Assembly (NCBI RefSeq): GCF_014805685.1
Contig: NC_060892.1
Location: forward strand, 14,700,990-14,764,989
From: Silurus meridionalis
Lineage: Eukaryota > Chordata > Actinopteri > Siluriformes > Siluridae
Length of the DNA: 64,000 nucleotides
Direction of reading: 5' to 3'
This document shows positions 23,082 to 35,906 of the stretch, in pieces (within the stretch, counting starts at the first letter, position 1; every line of letters starts with the position of its first letter). The position numbers and the translations under genes are program-made. The notes under the pieces are model-generated. The model did no database searches. It saw nothing but the letters and a program-made list of their open reading frames with translations, and was not told the origin of the DNA.

Positions 23082-26000
23082 CACAAGCAGATACAGAAAA
23101 TTTATGTTAATGACTGTAGGGATCTGAACATAAACAGGGTCATTAAAGAATTAGTTAAGATTGATACTGATGATATTGATGATAGGTAGACATTTTATAA
23201 TGTATTGTATTATTATAGAATATGTCTATTGCCCCTTAAGGAGAAATAATAACCCTGTAAATATTCTAAATGCTATTTCTTTTATCTAATTGGCTAGATT
23301 CATGGCGTACACATTTATTAGTATTCAGGGCCACTTTAATGTATCATTATGCTACTACAGAACATCAGTATATTGAGTACCTTTTGATCATCCAGAAAAA
23401 AATAACAAAAAATAAAGGTTACCATATAGTTTCTGTGAAAGTCATTGGGAAAAAGTGCTAATGTAAGTAGAGTTTTTTCAGAATTTTAAAGTCTCATTTA
23501 GAATGACATTTGTCCTGAGCTGACACTTCACCGTGGTATGAATGCATGTCAAAGGTTTTATTCTCCGCTGTTGAAAAAACACAGTGCATTTTAAGGCCTT
23601 ATAGAGGCTGGTATAAAAGATTGATGCTGGTAATTGCTTAGAGGACTTGAGAAGCACACTGATGTGTAAGTGCCTCCATAATAAGCCCTAAAGGGGTTTG
23701 GCTGTAGCGCAACACCACTAATAATCTTCATTTCTGTTACCTCCCTGCATCCTCTAGCATGTTTTGCAAAGTGCTATTATATTATCAACATGTTTTTTTT
23801 GTGTGAATGTGGTTACACAATAGAAGAGATGGAGTCATGGAGGCTCAGTGAGAAATGGCAATAACTCTTTAAGCATTCTTCGAGCTCCGTCACAGCAATT
23901 GTTTTTATGACGTTGACAAACGCAAAATCATCCCAACCAACTTTTATTGTATATATTTACTTTTATAAACCATATTTAATGGTTTATATACACCTCTAAT
24001 TTGCAGCTGCACTATAGTCAGTGCTGCTTTTATAGAAAATTCATCATCACCAACAGCACCATGTATAATGCATTTTAATGACCCCAATACAAGAGATCAA
24101 GTTGCTACATATTCTATTAACTGAGTTGTATTCCCAGAACAACTGTTCAGATTTACGCTGGACGTATGAGGTTTCATTTTCTTCAATCGTTCAATCATTT
24201 AATCAGTCTGACTTCTCTCTGAGACACACATTACATTTTTTTTATTGTCTTATTGATGACATTGTAAATTGAGTGCAGCAGAATTCCATTAAAAAAGGTG
24301 CAGCGACTCGTCAACCTCCATTTAGCGCTGGGGTAGTGAGAGATCTTTGTCTTAGTCACTGATTGAAAACAGCATTTGGCCATCAGCTATACTCTTGCCT
24401 CCTTCTGCCTCTCACTTAGTTTGTAAGGAGGATGTTTCTGCTTGTTTGTTTCTAAACATGTCTTTGCATCAGTCTCAGGGAAGGAAGTTTTCCGGTGTGG
24501 TTTTCTAAAACACCCTAGCTGACTTCCTCTTGTAATTTCCATTCTCATGTTTTTTTCAGTCTTTTTATATTGCTCAGGTTTTTTTCCAGGATAGAATCAA
24601 TACAGTATGGCTGAGAATCCTGGAGTTCAAATAAAAGGTTCTGTACTAGTGTGAAGATGGAATTCAGTGAAGAATATAAAGCACTTGCAGATAAAAGCAC
24701 TCAACAAATCCTATAAATTAGGAGTGCAGGAATCTGAATGCCATTATCTGTATCTGTTAAGTGCTCCAAATATTCACACCAGTATCTATATTCAGATTTA
24801 AACCTGAAGTGAATGTGGCCAGATGCTAATTAAAAAATGCACTTAGAAGACTTACTTAATTAAAAAAAAATGGTTCTGACAGTTCCTAAACCTCTGCTAC
24901 ATCACTCAAGTTAATAATTGGTAATACCCAAACTTTGGTTTTCTGAAGAGATCACGATGCGATGTGTAGATATTCTATAGTCACATATTTTCACAAGGTA
25001 CAATTTTGCAGGTCAGGGTTCACAAAACCTGTGAAATGTGAAACTTATTTGTAGTGAGTTTGGTTTGTGGTGTCTAATATTCACACGTATGAACAAAAGT
25101 CATTAGAATAAAAAATGTGAAAAAGCTCTTACTGTCTGGTAAAAACAAAAAAATGTATTTTCCTTTTTTCTTTTGCATTCAGACAAATGTAGACGAGATC
25201 GTTGCATGCACATCTGTTTTCTTAAATGCTATATTAATGCACACATCACATATGTTAAAACAAAAATAAATAACAAAACAAGAATTTTCAGCCTTCTTCA
25301 TGCTAACTTTGTCCTAAAGCCTTCTAATAATTTATACAGGGTGCATAGCAAAGGAGTCACAGTTTGTACAGTTTCTGTGACAATACAAAGCAGAAACATT
25401 ATACTGTATAGCTGTATAGTTATTGTTAAAAAGGCACTTTAATTTATTGCACCTAATGCATCTTTAATTCACTCGCTCAAAAACACTTTGGCTCGTTTAA
25501 TTGTGAAATGTGAGTCGACAGGAACACACAACGTCTGTCACATTCTTCTGTGAGCATAGGAATTGAGAGCCATGGTCTATGAGTTACAGAAGGTGTTCTC
25601 AGTGCCTGTGGCCAGCTAATCTGGTTTGAAAGAATCAAAGAGGTTTATTGTCCCTCCGAGCGTTCCCCGTCATAACTCTCGCAAAGAGGTAACAGCAGTG
25701 TGTCCAGAACGATGATGGATGTCATAGTGAAATGAGAAAAATGGCTGCACAGAGGTGAAGGGTGGTTGATGGAGATATAGGGAGTTGAACCCTGCCGGCC
25801 GAATCTGTTCTCCAGACCAAATTAAAGACGCCTAATTATAACAAATCTGTGCTTCGTGGGAATGCAGCACTGTGCTTTAAAAATTATGGCTCCAATTGTT
25901 TATCCGTGCTCGTACTCTGCAGCACATTAGATCATTTTCTGATATTTCTTCTTGCAGCAGTTACAATGATGAATAAGCAAGGCAAGGTTTTATGTCTTCC

Positions 26001-26189
26001 CGAGCAGATAAAGCTGATGATGGTCGTGAGTCTGCATCCGTTAACCTTCAACTGTTCAGCTCATTTGTAAGGGTTTTTGAATAAGTGTAAATGTAAAAAG
26101 CAATATGATTCATGTAATAGTCCATCAATTAAACCTTTAATTAGATTCGAAAAAGAAAAAAGTAATTGTACAGAGAATGTGGGATGCAA
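23079..26189. other. long repeat-poor stretch, nothing recognised
   Basis: About 3.1 kb with almost no transposon or microsatellite content, unlike most of the window. No exon with a recognisable product is seen. Repeat-poor upstream DNA like this can hold conserved regulatory elements, but that needs a comparison. Confidence 0.35.
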
Positions 26190-26770
26190 GCCAGGGAGCC
26201 TTTAGTACACTGCATCATATTGTCTCCCCTAAATGGACATACATTAGGGCACTTTATCATGTTTCTCCTCATACAGATGGGACCCTACAGGGCATTGCAT
26301 AATGTTTTGTCCACTAGAATGAAATCCATTAAGGAATCTTATCCTACATCTCCACAGAAAAGCTAAACAATTAAGACAGAAGAAGAAAATGAGCATTATG
26401 TTTGTTACATTTTAATTAGAGCACAGTGAAATTCTTTCTTCCCATATTCCATGTACGTGAACCCTATAGGGCACTAAATGAAAATACTAGATGGACACCC
26501 ATTAGAACATTTCATCATACTTTCTCAGATACAACCTATAAGGCACTTAATGAAGGACACTTCCTCATATATCTCCACATAAATTAATTAATCTTTTTTC
26601 TTTTTTCTTTGCCCATAGTGTAGACCTATAGGGTGCGGTGTTTTGTTTTTTTTCACTAGAAAGGGACATTATTAAGTCAGTTCTTCATGTTTCTTTAGAC
26701 ATAACTGAACTCTATAGTGCACTTCACTATGTTTCTTTACATGTAGCTGAAACCTATAAACCACGTTTAA
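26190..26770. repeat. degenerate periodic repeat with a CCTATAGGGCACT core
   Basis: The phrase recurs with decay: catacattagggcactttat (26229), gaccctacagggcattgcat (26281), aaccctatagggcactaaat (26460), acctataaggcacttaatga (26526), acctatagggtgcggtg (26625), aactctatagtgcacttcac (26707) and aacctataaaccacg (26751). Between cores, variants of atcatgtttctccacat recur. Spacing is irregular at roughly 40-90 bp, so this is an old minisatellite or satellite remnant. Confidence 0.65.
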
Positions 26771-28371
26771 ATTGCTGTGTAGGAAATCTAAAATGTAATC
26801 ATCTGTACAAATCAGATTCCTATACATGAGGAAAAGATTACTAAATAATTGTCATAGCCAAAGTGGTGCTCTTGTGAATTGCTGTTTCCATGGCCTCCAC
26901 TTTCTAGGAGATAAATGTCTGCAGGCCATATCAGTGCGTCCATCTCCCTTCCCGTGTCAGCGGAGTGTGGGAGAATGACTCAGGCTTACATGATCGATGC
27001 ATTCTCATCAAATGGACTTGCCCACTGTCAGAGTTATCGACTTTCAGTTGTGAGGCCCGAGCCGAAAGAAACGCCAGAGATCTGCTGAATGATAATATGA
27101 TACAAAAAACCCTCAACACAATGACTTGAGAAATCTGACTAAAAGTATATGAGGCATAAATATTTCACCTGAACAGGCATGTTTAAACAAGAGAACCCAA
27201 AGTCTGAACACAGCCTTTGAGTCAAGGCTGTTTTTCCACCCTGAGATCCGCTTGTTAATTATGTCTTTAAATCTTGCGTGTTGTATATCTCCCAAGTGCT
27301 TCACATTACTGATTGAATGGATTAGATCACAGTGGGGGGATTTTTGCAGTGTGGAGAGATTACACACAATCATGAGATATTTCAGAGGTTTGAAAATGAT
27401 CCGCTTTTATCTCAAGAGCACTTCAGTACATGTGTCTAATTTTTATTTAAATACCAAAAAAAGCATGTAGAGCTGGTGTGTTTCCTAAAATTCAGATTAA
27501 TGTTGGAGTTTTTAAAATATCTTTTTCATGTAGTTTTAATTTAATGTCTTATTAGGTTCTTGAACAGGATGATTAATTTTGCAGGCCATTAGGTGCAATT
27601 CTATTAAAAAACAGCAAGAATATTATAGTGGTTGAGTACAAGTATAAAGATCTAAAAGAAGATTATTAGATCAATAACAATATCTACATGCATGCATTGT
27701 TTTTACAATTTTACATTTATTTTTAGACCTATTTCTTTATATATAGCATATAAGTAAAGCAAATTCATGTCCGTTGAGCCCACACTCTAAAAATAAATGC
27801 TTTATTCTGCAGAGAAGTGGCTTTTATTACTTTATTCTCTTAGATGTACATCAAATGTCACAGCATGCATTTTCTCAGTGGTTGTACTTTTGTAAATCTG
27901 TAAGTAACTATTGGTCTTCTGTTCAACATTTTTAAATCTGAAATAAAGCTAAACATTATAATGATAAAAATGATAAATTATAAAACTGTTTCAGCAGCAG
28001 TAACTAACCAAACTATGTTTCACTTGAATGATGTTCCAGTTGTGAAGTGTGCTTGTGTTAAAGCTAGCTATGTGTTAAAAATGTTTCTTTGTTAAGACTT
28101 TCAGATTTAACAAGGTGTACATTAAGGTGTCTATAACCAAAACATCCAGATGTACAGGTAGGTGCACTGATTTGATTATATCTATAACCCCAAATATTTT
28201 TTTTTCTCCTCATTTTCAAATATCAAGCTTGGGGTATGAAGAAAGATGTTTACTAGTGTAAATGTGAATAATTCTTTTACAGAAAACATCTTTAGTATGA
28301 TGTTCATAAACTTCAGAAGAAAGGCTGGTTAAGAAACAGAACAGTGAATATAATAATAAAATACAAATCAG
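26771..28371. other. unannotated upstream sequence
   Basis: No exon or transposon is recognised. The part around 26900-27080 has higher complexity but no clear coding signal. Confidence 0.4.
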
Positions 28372-28677
28372 AATCAGAATAAGTTTTATTGCCAGGTACA
28401 GCAAAGGGTTCAGCAAAGAGCATTTTACAGTACTAGGAATATGTCTTGGTGTCAGGTGCAAATATATACACAAATACCAAATGTGTACACAGTTTTCAAT
28501 AACTATAGTAAAGTAAATAAATACTGTATACAAAAAAATTGGCTTTGCATAAGAAGTAAATGGTTTAATATGGTATAGTATATAAGTATAAATAATTAAT
28601 AAATGGTGTTCGAATGGATTGAGATGAGTAATGTGTGTGTTGAGTTCAGGTTGTACAGTTCAGTAACACACAGTTGA

Positions 28678-28750
<73 letters not shown>

Positions 28751-28798
28751 TTTCAGTTTAGTTCTGTGTTGAGAAGCCTGATGGCTTGCGTGAAAAAG
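28372..28798 (-). mobile_element. LINE 3' end (minus strand)
   Basis: Read on the minus strand this holds the C-terminal residues of an RT-type ORF (phe-phe-thr-gln-ala-ile-arg-leu-leu-asn, from the region at 28752-28798), a 3' UTR interrupted by a long GT microsatellite, and the typical fish tail of caataaaacttattctgatt followed by (ctgatt)n at 28372-28392. The rest of the coding part is missing or rearranged. Confidence 0.6.
28682..28747. repeat. (GT)n microsatellite inside the LINE 3' UTR
   Basis: About 33 GT units. The equivalent place in the LINE copies at 6699 and 8572 also carries CA-rich sequence, so the tract probably grew from a CA-rich seed in the element itself. Confidence 0.95.
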
Positions 28799-28812
28799 CC
28801 ATCAGGCTTCTC
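28771..28812. repeat. perfect 17-bp inverted repeat (hairpin)
   Basis: Arms gagaagcctgatggctt (28771-28787) and aagccatcaggcttctc (28796-28812) pair perfectly around an 8-nt loop. Each arm is the LINE C-terminal AIRLL coding phrase, once on each strand. It is therefore a head-to-head junction of two LINE pieces rather than a designed terminator. Confidence 0.9.
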
Positions 28813-28967
28813 AAAACAAAAGTGAAGGTGACTGTCCAAACATGAAGCATGTACGCAAGAATGAAATAATAATTCTATACAGAAGTAAATTTGCATGAAG
28901 AGTATGCAATTTAGAATACGAAAGTAAAAGTGACAGTCTGTAAGTTTTCAGGGGGGGGGGAGTTTTC

Positions 28968-29450
28968 AGCCATCTGGCGGTAAGTGGGGCAGTGTTCAGC
29001 AGGCTGACTGCAGTGGAGAAGAAACTGTTCTTGTTACGTGAGGTCCTGCTCCTGATGTACAGCTCCTGGAGGGATGGTAAACTGCAGCCGATCACCTTCT
29101 CAGCAGAGTGAATGACATACTGCAGCTTGTCCCTGGCTGAAGCTGCAGCAATCCAGACCGTGATGGAGGATATGAGGATAGTATAGAAGTTTACCAACAT
29201 CTTTCAGGGAGGAGAAACTTCTTTAGCTGCCACAGGAAATACATCCTCTGCTGAGCCTTCTTGGTGAGGGAGCTGATGTTCTGCACCCACTTGAGCTCCT
29301 GGGCGATGGTGGTGCCCAGGAAGCAGAAGGACTCGACAGATGTCACCGGAGAGTCACAGAGGATGACAGGGGGAGAGGGGCTGGGTCCCTCCGGAAATCC
29401 ACTATCATCTCCACTGTCTTGCGCGAGTTGAGCTCCCGGTTGTTCATGCT
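28968..29450 (-). mobile_element. LINE RT C-terminal relic (second subfamily)
   Basis: On the minus strand, pieces read SRKTVEMIVDFRRDPAP, then SFCFLGTTIAQELKW, SSLTKKAQQRMYFLWQLKKF, ITVWIAAASARDKLQYVI, and AEKVIGCSLPSLQELYIRS in shifting frames. These are the same blocks as in the LINE at 5946-7403 but clearly diverged, so it is a different subfamily. Frameshifts near 29200 and 29400 make it a pseudogene. A G10 run at about 28951-28960 marks its lower edge. Confidence 0.8.
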
Positions 29451-29479
29451 GCACCATGACACCAAACAGCCATCTCATT

Positions 29480-29874
29480 CCTGCCGAATGCACACTGTTA
29501 ATACTGTTTTTATTTTTTAACTGTGCAATAACTAACATTTTTAGAGATTTTTAGAGATTTTTTGAGATCATTACTAGAGATTTAAACCACTTTTGTACGT
29601 CGCTCTGGATAAGGGCATCTGCTAAATGCCGCAAATGTAAATTTTTGTGCAATTGCAACTGTTTAATAACAGCAATTTTAACTGTTCAATATTCCCTAGT
29701 GGAAATTGTTTGTTTGATAGTGTAACTACTACTCATTGTATTTATATACTGTTCTGTATACATTTTGTACCATGTTTCTGCCTCATTTTTGTAAAACATT
29801 TTCTTTGCTACTGTAAAATGGAAATTTCCCCGATGTTGGACAAATAAAGGTTTATCTTATCTTATCTTATCTTA
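29480..29874 (+). mobile_element. LINE 3' UTR and (CTTAT)n tail
   Basis: A plus-strand 3' end with aaatttccccgatgttggac, aaataaaggttta and then (tcttat)-type repeats to about 29874. This is the characteristic tail of abundant fish L2-like LINEs. A common fish repeat end, cgctctggataagggcatct with gctaaatgccg, sits inside at about 29595-29643. Borders are approximate. Confidence 0.6.
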
Positions 29875-30564
29875 TTTATGTCTTTATTTATGTTCTTATT
29901 GACCAGGATTAGGATGTTAAGTGGTAATTCTGACTGATGTACGATCACAGCAAGTCTGAGCTTCTCTACAGCTTTGAGCTGCACTGACGTTCAGCAATTA
30001 GCTTCAACATGAGCTCTCAAAGGGTTAGGCTTTACTGGACATCACATATCTGACAAAATAGATTAGGGACATGATACTTACTGATAATAAGAACAGAAAG
30101 CAAAGGCTACAACTGTATATCCAAAAGACTGTTAAAAAACAGGAGACTAATACAAGGACCTTCACCCATACACACAAGACACCATGGATTCCAGGCCACC
30201 TACTGTCATGTTATCCTTGCTCAAGATCAAACCAAACTCCCTGTAGCTGCATCACCATACCACCCTACAATATTTAGAACATCCTTTTCTGCATATAATT
30301 TGTTAATAGATTTGCTAATATAACTACCACTCTTCTGGGAGGATGTGCTGATAGATTTTGATTTGCTTGTGGAGATTTGTGCTATAAATTGTTTGAGTAA
30401 AGTCAGGTACTGTGTAGGGTAAGAAGGCCTGGGGTGCAGTGGGTGTTTCAATTCATCCCGAAGGTGTTGAGTAAGGTCTTTACTGAATACCATCACATCC
30501 TTACAATGAATACAGTGTAGGAAAATGATGTTATAGTTCAGTATGGTGTAATTGTGGCTCAGAA
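29875..30564. other. unannotated upstream sequence
   Basis: No exon or repeat family is recognised. Confidence 0.4.
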
Positions 30565-31095
30565 CAGAGATAGCAAAAGTACACACATCCTTCACTTAAG
30601 TAGAAGTACAGATAGTCATGTTTTAAAAGACTCTGGTAAAAGTTGAAGTACTGACTATACTTTTTCTCTCAGGTTAAAAGTACTTAAGGTACTCAATGTA
30701 TTTAAATAAAAAGTAGCCAATACTACCACCTGTATTAGTGTCACACTAATGACTGGACTTCACATCATATTATTATATTGATACAAAACAAATTTCAGAT
30801 TTTGTTTTTGATGAATGTAACATAATCACAAGCAGAGAAAAGATGATAATGATCAGGTTTTCTCAGTCATGTGTACATCGTCGTCTCCCTCTGTCTCATC
30901 CAAGTTAGCCATTTTTCTTGTTGCCTTACTTGTTGTTAGCTTCGTAAGCTATCCTACGTCTGTGGTGCATGATAGCCAGGAAATGAAAAACCAGTGGTAG
31001 GTTGAAAAAACTACACAATGACAAGAAATAGGTTGATAAGTTATGGGATTAAGTACAACAACAAAGTATTTGTACTTCATTACTTCCCATCTCTG
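30565..31095 (+). mobile_element. hAT-type MITE with perfect 8-bp target duplication
   Basis: It starts cagagatagcaaaagtacac and ends acttcattacttcccatctctg (the last 10 bases are catctctg plus its two preceding bases). It is bracketed by gctcagaa at 30557-30564 and 31096-31103. Inside, aagtagaagtacagatagtc and gtaaaagttgaagtactgac are typical of a very abundant fish hAT MITE. A longer relative in the opposite orientation lies at 40258-41516. Confidence 0.9.
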
Positions 31096-32027
31096 GCTCA
31101 GAACAACCAAATGTGCCAACACAGTTATAAGCTGTTGTAGAGTATGATCGCTATTGGTACAAAAAAACTCCTGTACTGTTTTCTATTTCATCAGTAGGTC
31201 ATAGAGGGGATGCTGTTTATTGTCCAGAATGCCTGTGAGTCATCTCCAGCTCTAATAATGTTCAAGGAAGTTGACACTGGTTTTCATAAATTGGTAAAAC
31301 ATCTCAAACATCTTACAAGTACTAAACTTGTTTTGTCACAAGGTCTTTAATGCCAAGGACATATTTTAGTACTGTAGTAATATTTCTTAATGTGTGCCTT
31401 TAACCTGAAATCATGGATATCTCCTGTAAATTTAATTGGCTTCAAAGTTTATAGTACATGCATCTATGTACAGGGAAAGGGACAGTTCATCTGAACATGT
31501 TCATTAATTATTGCTGGTTTCAATCGATCAAATGCAGTACAACAGGCAAGAGAACTCACTTATCAATCATTTATCCACCAAGTCAGTCCTTTTAAACATC
31601 CATGTTTGGTGGGAAAACGTGTCTTCTCTGTTAGAAGGCTGATATTTATTTATCAAAACCCAAGCCAAAGCATGATACACTAAGCAATGTTTGTGGATGC
31701 ATCAGTAGATCAAAACTGTCTGGAATACACACAGCTTTTCTGCTTTATGAATAAATGCAAATTGGGCAGCGTCTCTTTGTTTTGACAGCAAGTGCCATCA
31801 ATCTGTTTTTGTTTATTTATTTTTAGTCTGTTTTTTTATTTATTTTTTATTATACAAAAAACAAGGAACTTTTGGGATCTATCAGCAAAACTGATATAGT
31901 GGGTTGGAGGCAAATATTGGTGTATTACACAAAATAGCTTGTCTTGCAGTCTCTTTATTGAATGTGATGGCCTGTCAGGTGGGAGTACACTGAAATCCAC
32001 CAGAGAAAGAGAGAGAAGAAAGAGAGC

Positions 32028-32031
<4 letters not shown>
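31096..32031. other. unannotated upstream sequence
   Basis: Nothing gene-like is recognised. Confidence 0.4.

Positions 32032-32084
<53 letters not shown>
32032..32084. repeat. (GA)n microsatellite
   Basis: About 26 GA units in a longer purine-rich strand asymmetry (about 32004-32110). Confidence 0.97.
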
Positions 32085-32086
<2 letters not shown>

Positions 32087-32766
32087 CAAGTCGAGGCGAG
32101 GTAAGGCAAGGATAACGAACAGAGAAGCTAAATTATGCATAGTTTACATCATCTATCTTCATTTGTTTGGCTACACAAGTCTACACAACACACAAACGAG
32201 CAGATGCACACCATCAGCACAAAACTCAACTCACATACAGTACGAGGAAGTCTGATCACTGAGGACTAAAGCATCTTTTCAACACCCTTGTGGAAAACAC
32301 TTCATCTTAATATCTGCACATCTGATGACTGTGGAGACAGTAAACAGAACAAGGCAGACGCCACTGCTGCTTTCTCTCTGTGTGATGTGGGATTACAGAG
32401 CACACATTAGCCGACATGACTAATTTATCTGATATTGCCGCTTAAGCATTTAAGGAAATGTAGTGGGAGGGATTTGAGGACCTGTGCTGCTTCATTGGCT
32501 TCCTCAAAGGTTTTCTGAGGACACGACTGAGATGAGTCATGTGATTTGTCTGACACTGACCGCTCTGATGGTCCATCTTTTGTCTATCATTGATTAATTT
32601 GTGGTGGTCTCGGGAAAAACACTTCACGCTATGAATTTCTGTAAAAAACAAGTTTCTTGAGAAACAAAGTTGTAGCATTTTAAGATCCATTAAGAAGAAT
32701 CATGTTAAGATTTTTATTACAGTTTATCAATACATAATAGGAAATAAGTGCTCAAAGGCTTAACTC
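32085..32766. other. unannotated upstream sequence
   Basis: Unique-looking and not simple. No coding exon is recognised. Confidence 0.4.
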
Positions 32767-32777
32767 AACACCACATA

Positions 32778-32936
32778 AAACTTTCTTTCGGCTTCTCCCG
32801 TTAGGAGTCGCCACAGCGGATCCTCCGCACGTTTGATTTGGCACATGTTTTTACGCTGGATGCTCTTCCTAACGCAACCCTCCCCAATTTATCCGGGCTT
32901 GGGACCGGCACTGAGAGTGGCTGGGGATGGTAATTT
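32778..32936 (-). mobile_element. 5'-truncated SINE with RTE-like tail
   Basis: This copy shares its body (gatttggcacatgtttttac, gctggatgctcttcctaacg, tccgggcttgggaccggcac) with the full SINE at 60313-60536 but lacks the tRNA-like head. On the minus strand it ends ccgctgtggcgactcctaac followed by gggagaagccgaaag, which is the RTE-type 3' end. A perfect 11-bp target duplication, aacaccacata, lies at 32767-32777 and 32937-32947, so the borders are firm. Confidence 0.85.
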
Positions 32937-32947
32937 AACACCACATA

Positions 32948-33893
32948 CCAGAGTAAATAGATCTGTCATGATACTTACTAAAAACAAGAAAAGAAAGCAA
33001 AAGCTTCAGCCGTTCAGCTAACACACTAGAATGGAATGCAGGAGACTTAGCAATACAAGGACAAAGGATACATTCACCTATACGTATATATAAGTCCACC
33101 TTATGGCATGTTTTATCAGGAAATTGGGGAAAATACTTAACATCTACACTTACATTAACCATTGGCTCAGAATAAACCAAAGGCTCTGAAGCTGCAACAC
33201 TGTACCACCACTCTACACTTTCAGAAATAATGGTACTAACAGTACCTTGTATTTTTTACTAGATTTGCTAGTAAAATAAATAATTTGCTACCTTACTGGT
33301 ATTCATCTATTTTTCCAGATTTTTGTTCATGAAATACTTTTTGAGCCATTGTCTGTACAGAGTGTGCAAGTGCATCACAAAAGGTTTTCTCAGTTGTTCT
33401 CTGATTACTAAATGGATTTATTAGGTTTTTTAAACAATATCCAGATTAGCTATTCAACAGCTTGATAAAAGCAAGACATTCACTGCTTGAAGAGATCACA
33501 TACACAACATAACCTTCTAGCCTGTGCAGAAATACAAAAAAAAAAAAAAAAAATTTCTTTGGTGAAATCTATTTTTTCCTAAAGTTTTCTAAAGCAAAGT
33601 AGTTTCATCCAATGGCTTTTCCGAGACTACGCCACATTTACATAAAACTTGAAAATTTTCTCATATGACTTTAAAAAGCACATTATGTTCTACAGCACAT
33701 TCTTTCTAAACAATTCTTCTTGTTTCGAATTTATTCAATATATTCACCAAGCTTATTATTCATTTATTCATCTTAAAGCATATTATTCACCATGAATTAT
33801 TCAGTTACTGGGAAAGCCACATAGCAGCCCCATACGGAAATCTGATATATACTGTATGTTTATCCTTGTATTTGTTATACACATACACACACA

Positions 33894-33896
<3 letters not shown>
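32948..33896. other. unannotated upstream sequence
   Basis: Only an A-rich run at about 33535-33554 stands out. Confidence 0.4.

Positions 33897-33964
<68 letters not shown>
33897..33964. repeat. (TA)n microsatellite
   Basis: About 34 TA units preceded by a short cacacacac. Confidence 0.95.
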
Positions 33965-33968
<4 letters not shown>

Positions 33969-34087
33969 TATCATTGCATGGAATGGTAATCAATTTGCAC
34001 TTTCCTCTGATCTGGAACTTGAAAGACTGCATTTGAGTCAAAAATATTGGAATAATGTTACTCCCAAAAACTCACATATCTAAAAGT

Positions 34088-34092
<5 letters not shown>

Positions 34093-34129
<37 letters not shown>
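34093..34129. repeat. (GA)n microsatellite
   Basis: About 18 GA units. Confidence 0.95.
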
Positions 34130-34132
<3 letters not shown>

Positions 34133-34193
34133 CAAGAGACATCAAATCTTTACAAAGAAATTACACAAGTAAAGTTAAGTTTAATTTAAATAC

Positions 34194-34210
34194 GGGGGGG
34201 GGGGGGGGGG
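34194..34210. repeat. G17 homopolymer followed by ttaggg
   Basis: Seventeen consecutive G residues, then ttagggttc. It can form a G-quadruplex and is a likely sequencing or assembly weak spot. Confidence 0.95.
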
Positions 34211-35904
34211 TTAGGGTTCATTTAGTAATTGTACCAAACCAGAGTAAAAAATACAAAAATGTGGAATGATGCAACATCAATGAGGCCTCTGAAATAGCAA
34301 AAAAAGATGTTAGATTTTTTTTTTGTAATGAAGTTACAACTCAGCATGAAATTGCATGTTTCACTTCATGTACACAATTTGATTTAACATCAAATCAAAC
34401 CTTTAAATGTAGATCATATCGTTCATATCCAGTTGACTAAGAATGTTCGTGCAAAGTTTTGGCATATTTGCAAAGGATATTTCTAGCAAAGTAAAATGAA
34501 CGTTGAGATGACGAATTGTACACATGTAATTTGCTTAAATATGATGCTTGAAGGCAACCGTATGTCTTAGAATGATTCCAGTTACAAATGACAAATGAGA
34601 ATTCTTATAAACGTTTACATTTAGAGAAAATTCATATGTTTGAGAGTTAGCATATCAGCAAAGTAAAATGTACGCCAAGATGACAAAACTGTTTAAAGAA
34701 CTATAAACACGTAATTAGTAAAACATAATGCACGTAGTCAGTCGACAGTACATTTAATAATCAATATTTTTCGCGAAATAGTTATTTCACCCAAAACTCT
34801 AGTCACGACAAAACGACTGTAAGGGTGTAAAAAATATATTTATGAAATCAAGATTGATTAAACCATAAATACTGTTGATGTCTAAGTGTAAATCATTTAT
34901 AAATATAGAAAATACCTTTCCTTGTAAAATCTTTTTATCCAAATCTTCCTTGTCACTAAGTCTGTCTTGTAAATATTCCATCCCGACTTGCCGCCATTAA
35001 AGTTTTATTTTTTTTGGCAACTGTAGTGCGCATTCGCAACATTTACATTTACGCCTTATGACAGCAAATCTGGGCAATTTGGAACAATCATTATTTAATT
35101 GGATATTTAAATGTATCTTATTTAAATTGCTTGTTTCTGTTCAAAGAAGAGCTTAAATAAATTCATTCCCCTGCATTTACATTAGCCACGTATACATGTA
35201 CACTTTTTTTTGTCATTCCGATTGAAAGTTGACTGAAACAGTCTTTGGACTGTTTACCTGAGACATTATCTATTCAGATATGGTGTTTACATGTGCCGGC
35301 GCTTTCAATTGAAATGACTTTGTGACATGTGCACATCAACCTACATGGAGTTCCATTCTTTCTTTTGTGTGGTTGAGAGAACTATGGCCTCAAAAGAACA
35401 GACCGCCAAAAATCCAATTCCTCTAATTATGCATGTCGCGGTTGTTTTATAGAAACTCAGAACTGTGATGTGGCAAATGTTCACAAGAGCACAGTAAAAA
35501 AGATTGTGTATATCTTCTGCAAGTAATCAGTTTAAAGCATTTACAAGGCAGAATGTTTATTTTGTTTGGTTTATAAAGGTTAATCTAACCCTCTCAAACC
35601 AATTACAATTTCATTCGGTTTGGGCATTTTTATTTTGATTGAGGTGTTTATATGGAGCAGTTACATACGGATTGGACTTTTGAACCGATTACAATGTTTC
35701 ATGTAACTATTTGCACATTTAAAGCACAAGACTGACCTCTAAAATTACTCTCTAGGAGTGTTTAATGTTGAATAGTTCCATGACGAAATTCTACATTAAC
35801 ATCTATGGGACATTAGTTTCACATAGTAACTAATTCCATAACTCAACATCAGGTATCTCATATATTATGTTGTACTTTAATGTATCATAAATGTTGTTAA
35901 ACAA
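34211..35904. other. unannotated upstream sequence
   Basis: No exon or repeat family is recognised over about 1.7 kb. Confidence 0.4.
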
Positions 35905-35906
35905 TA

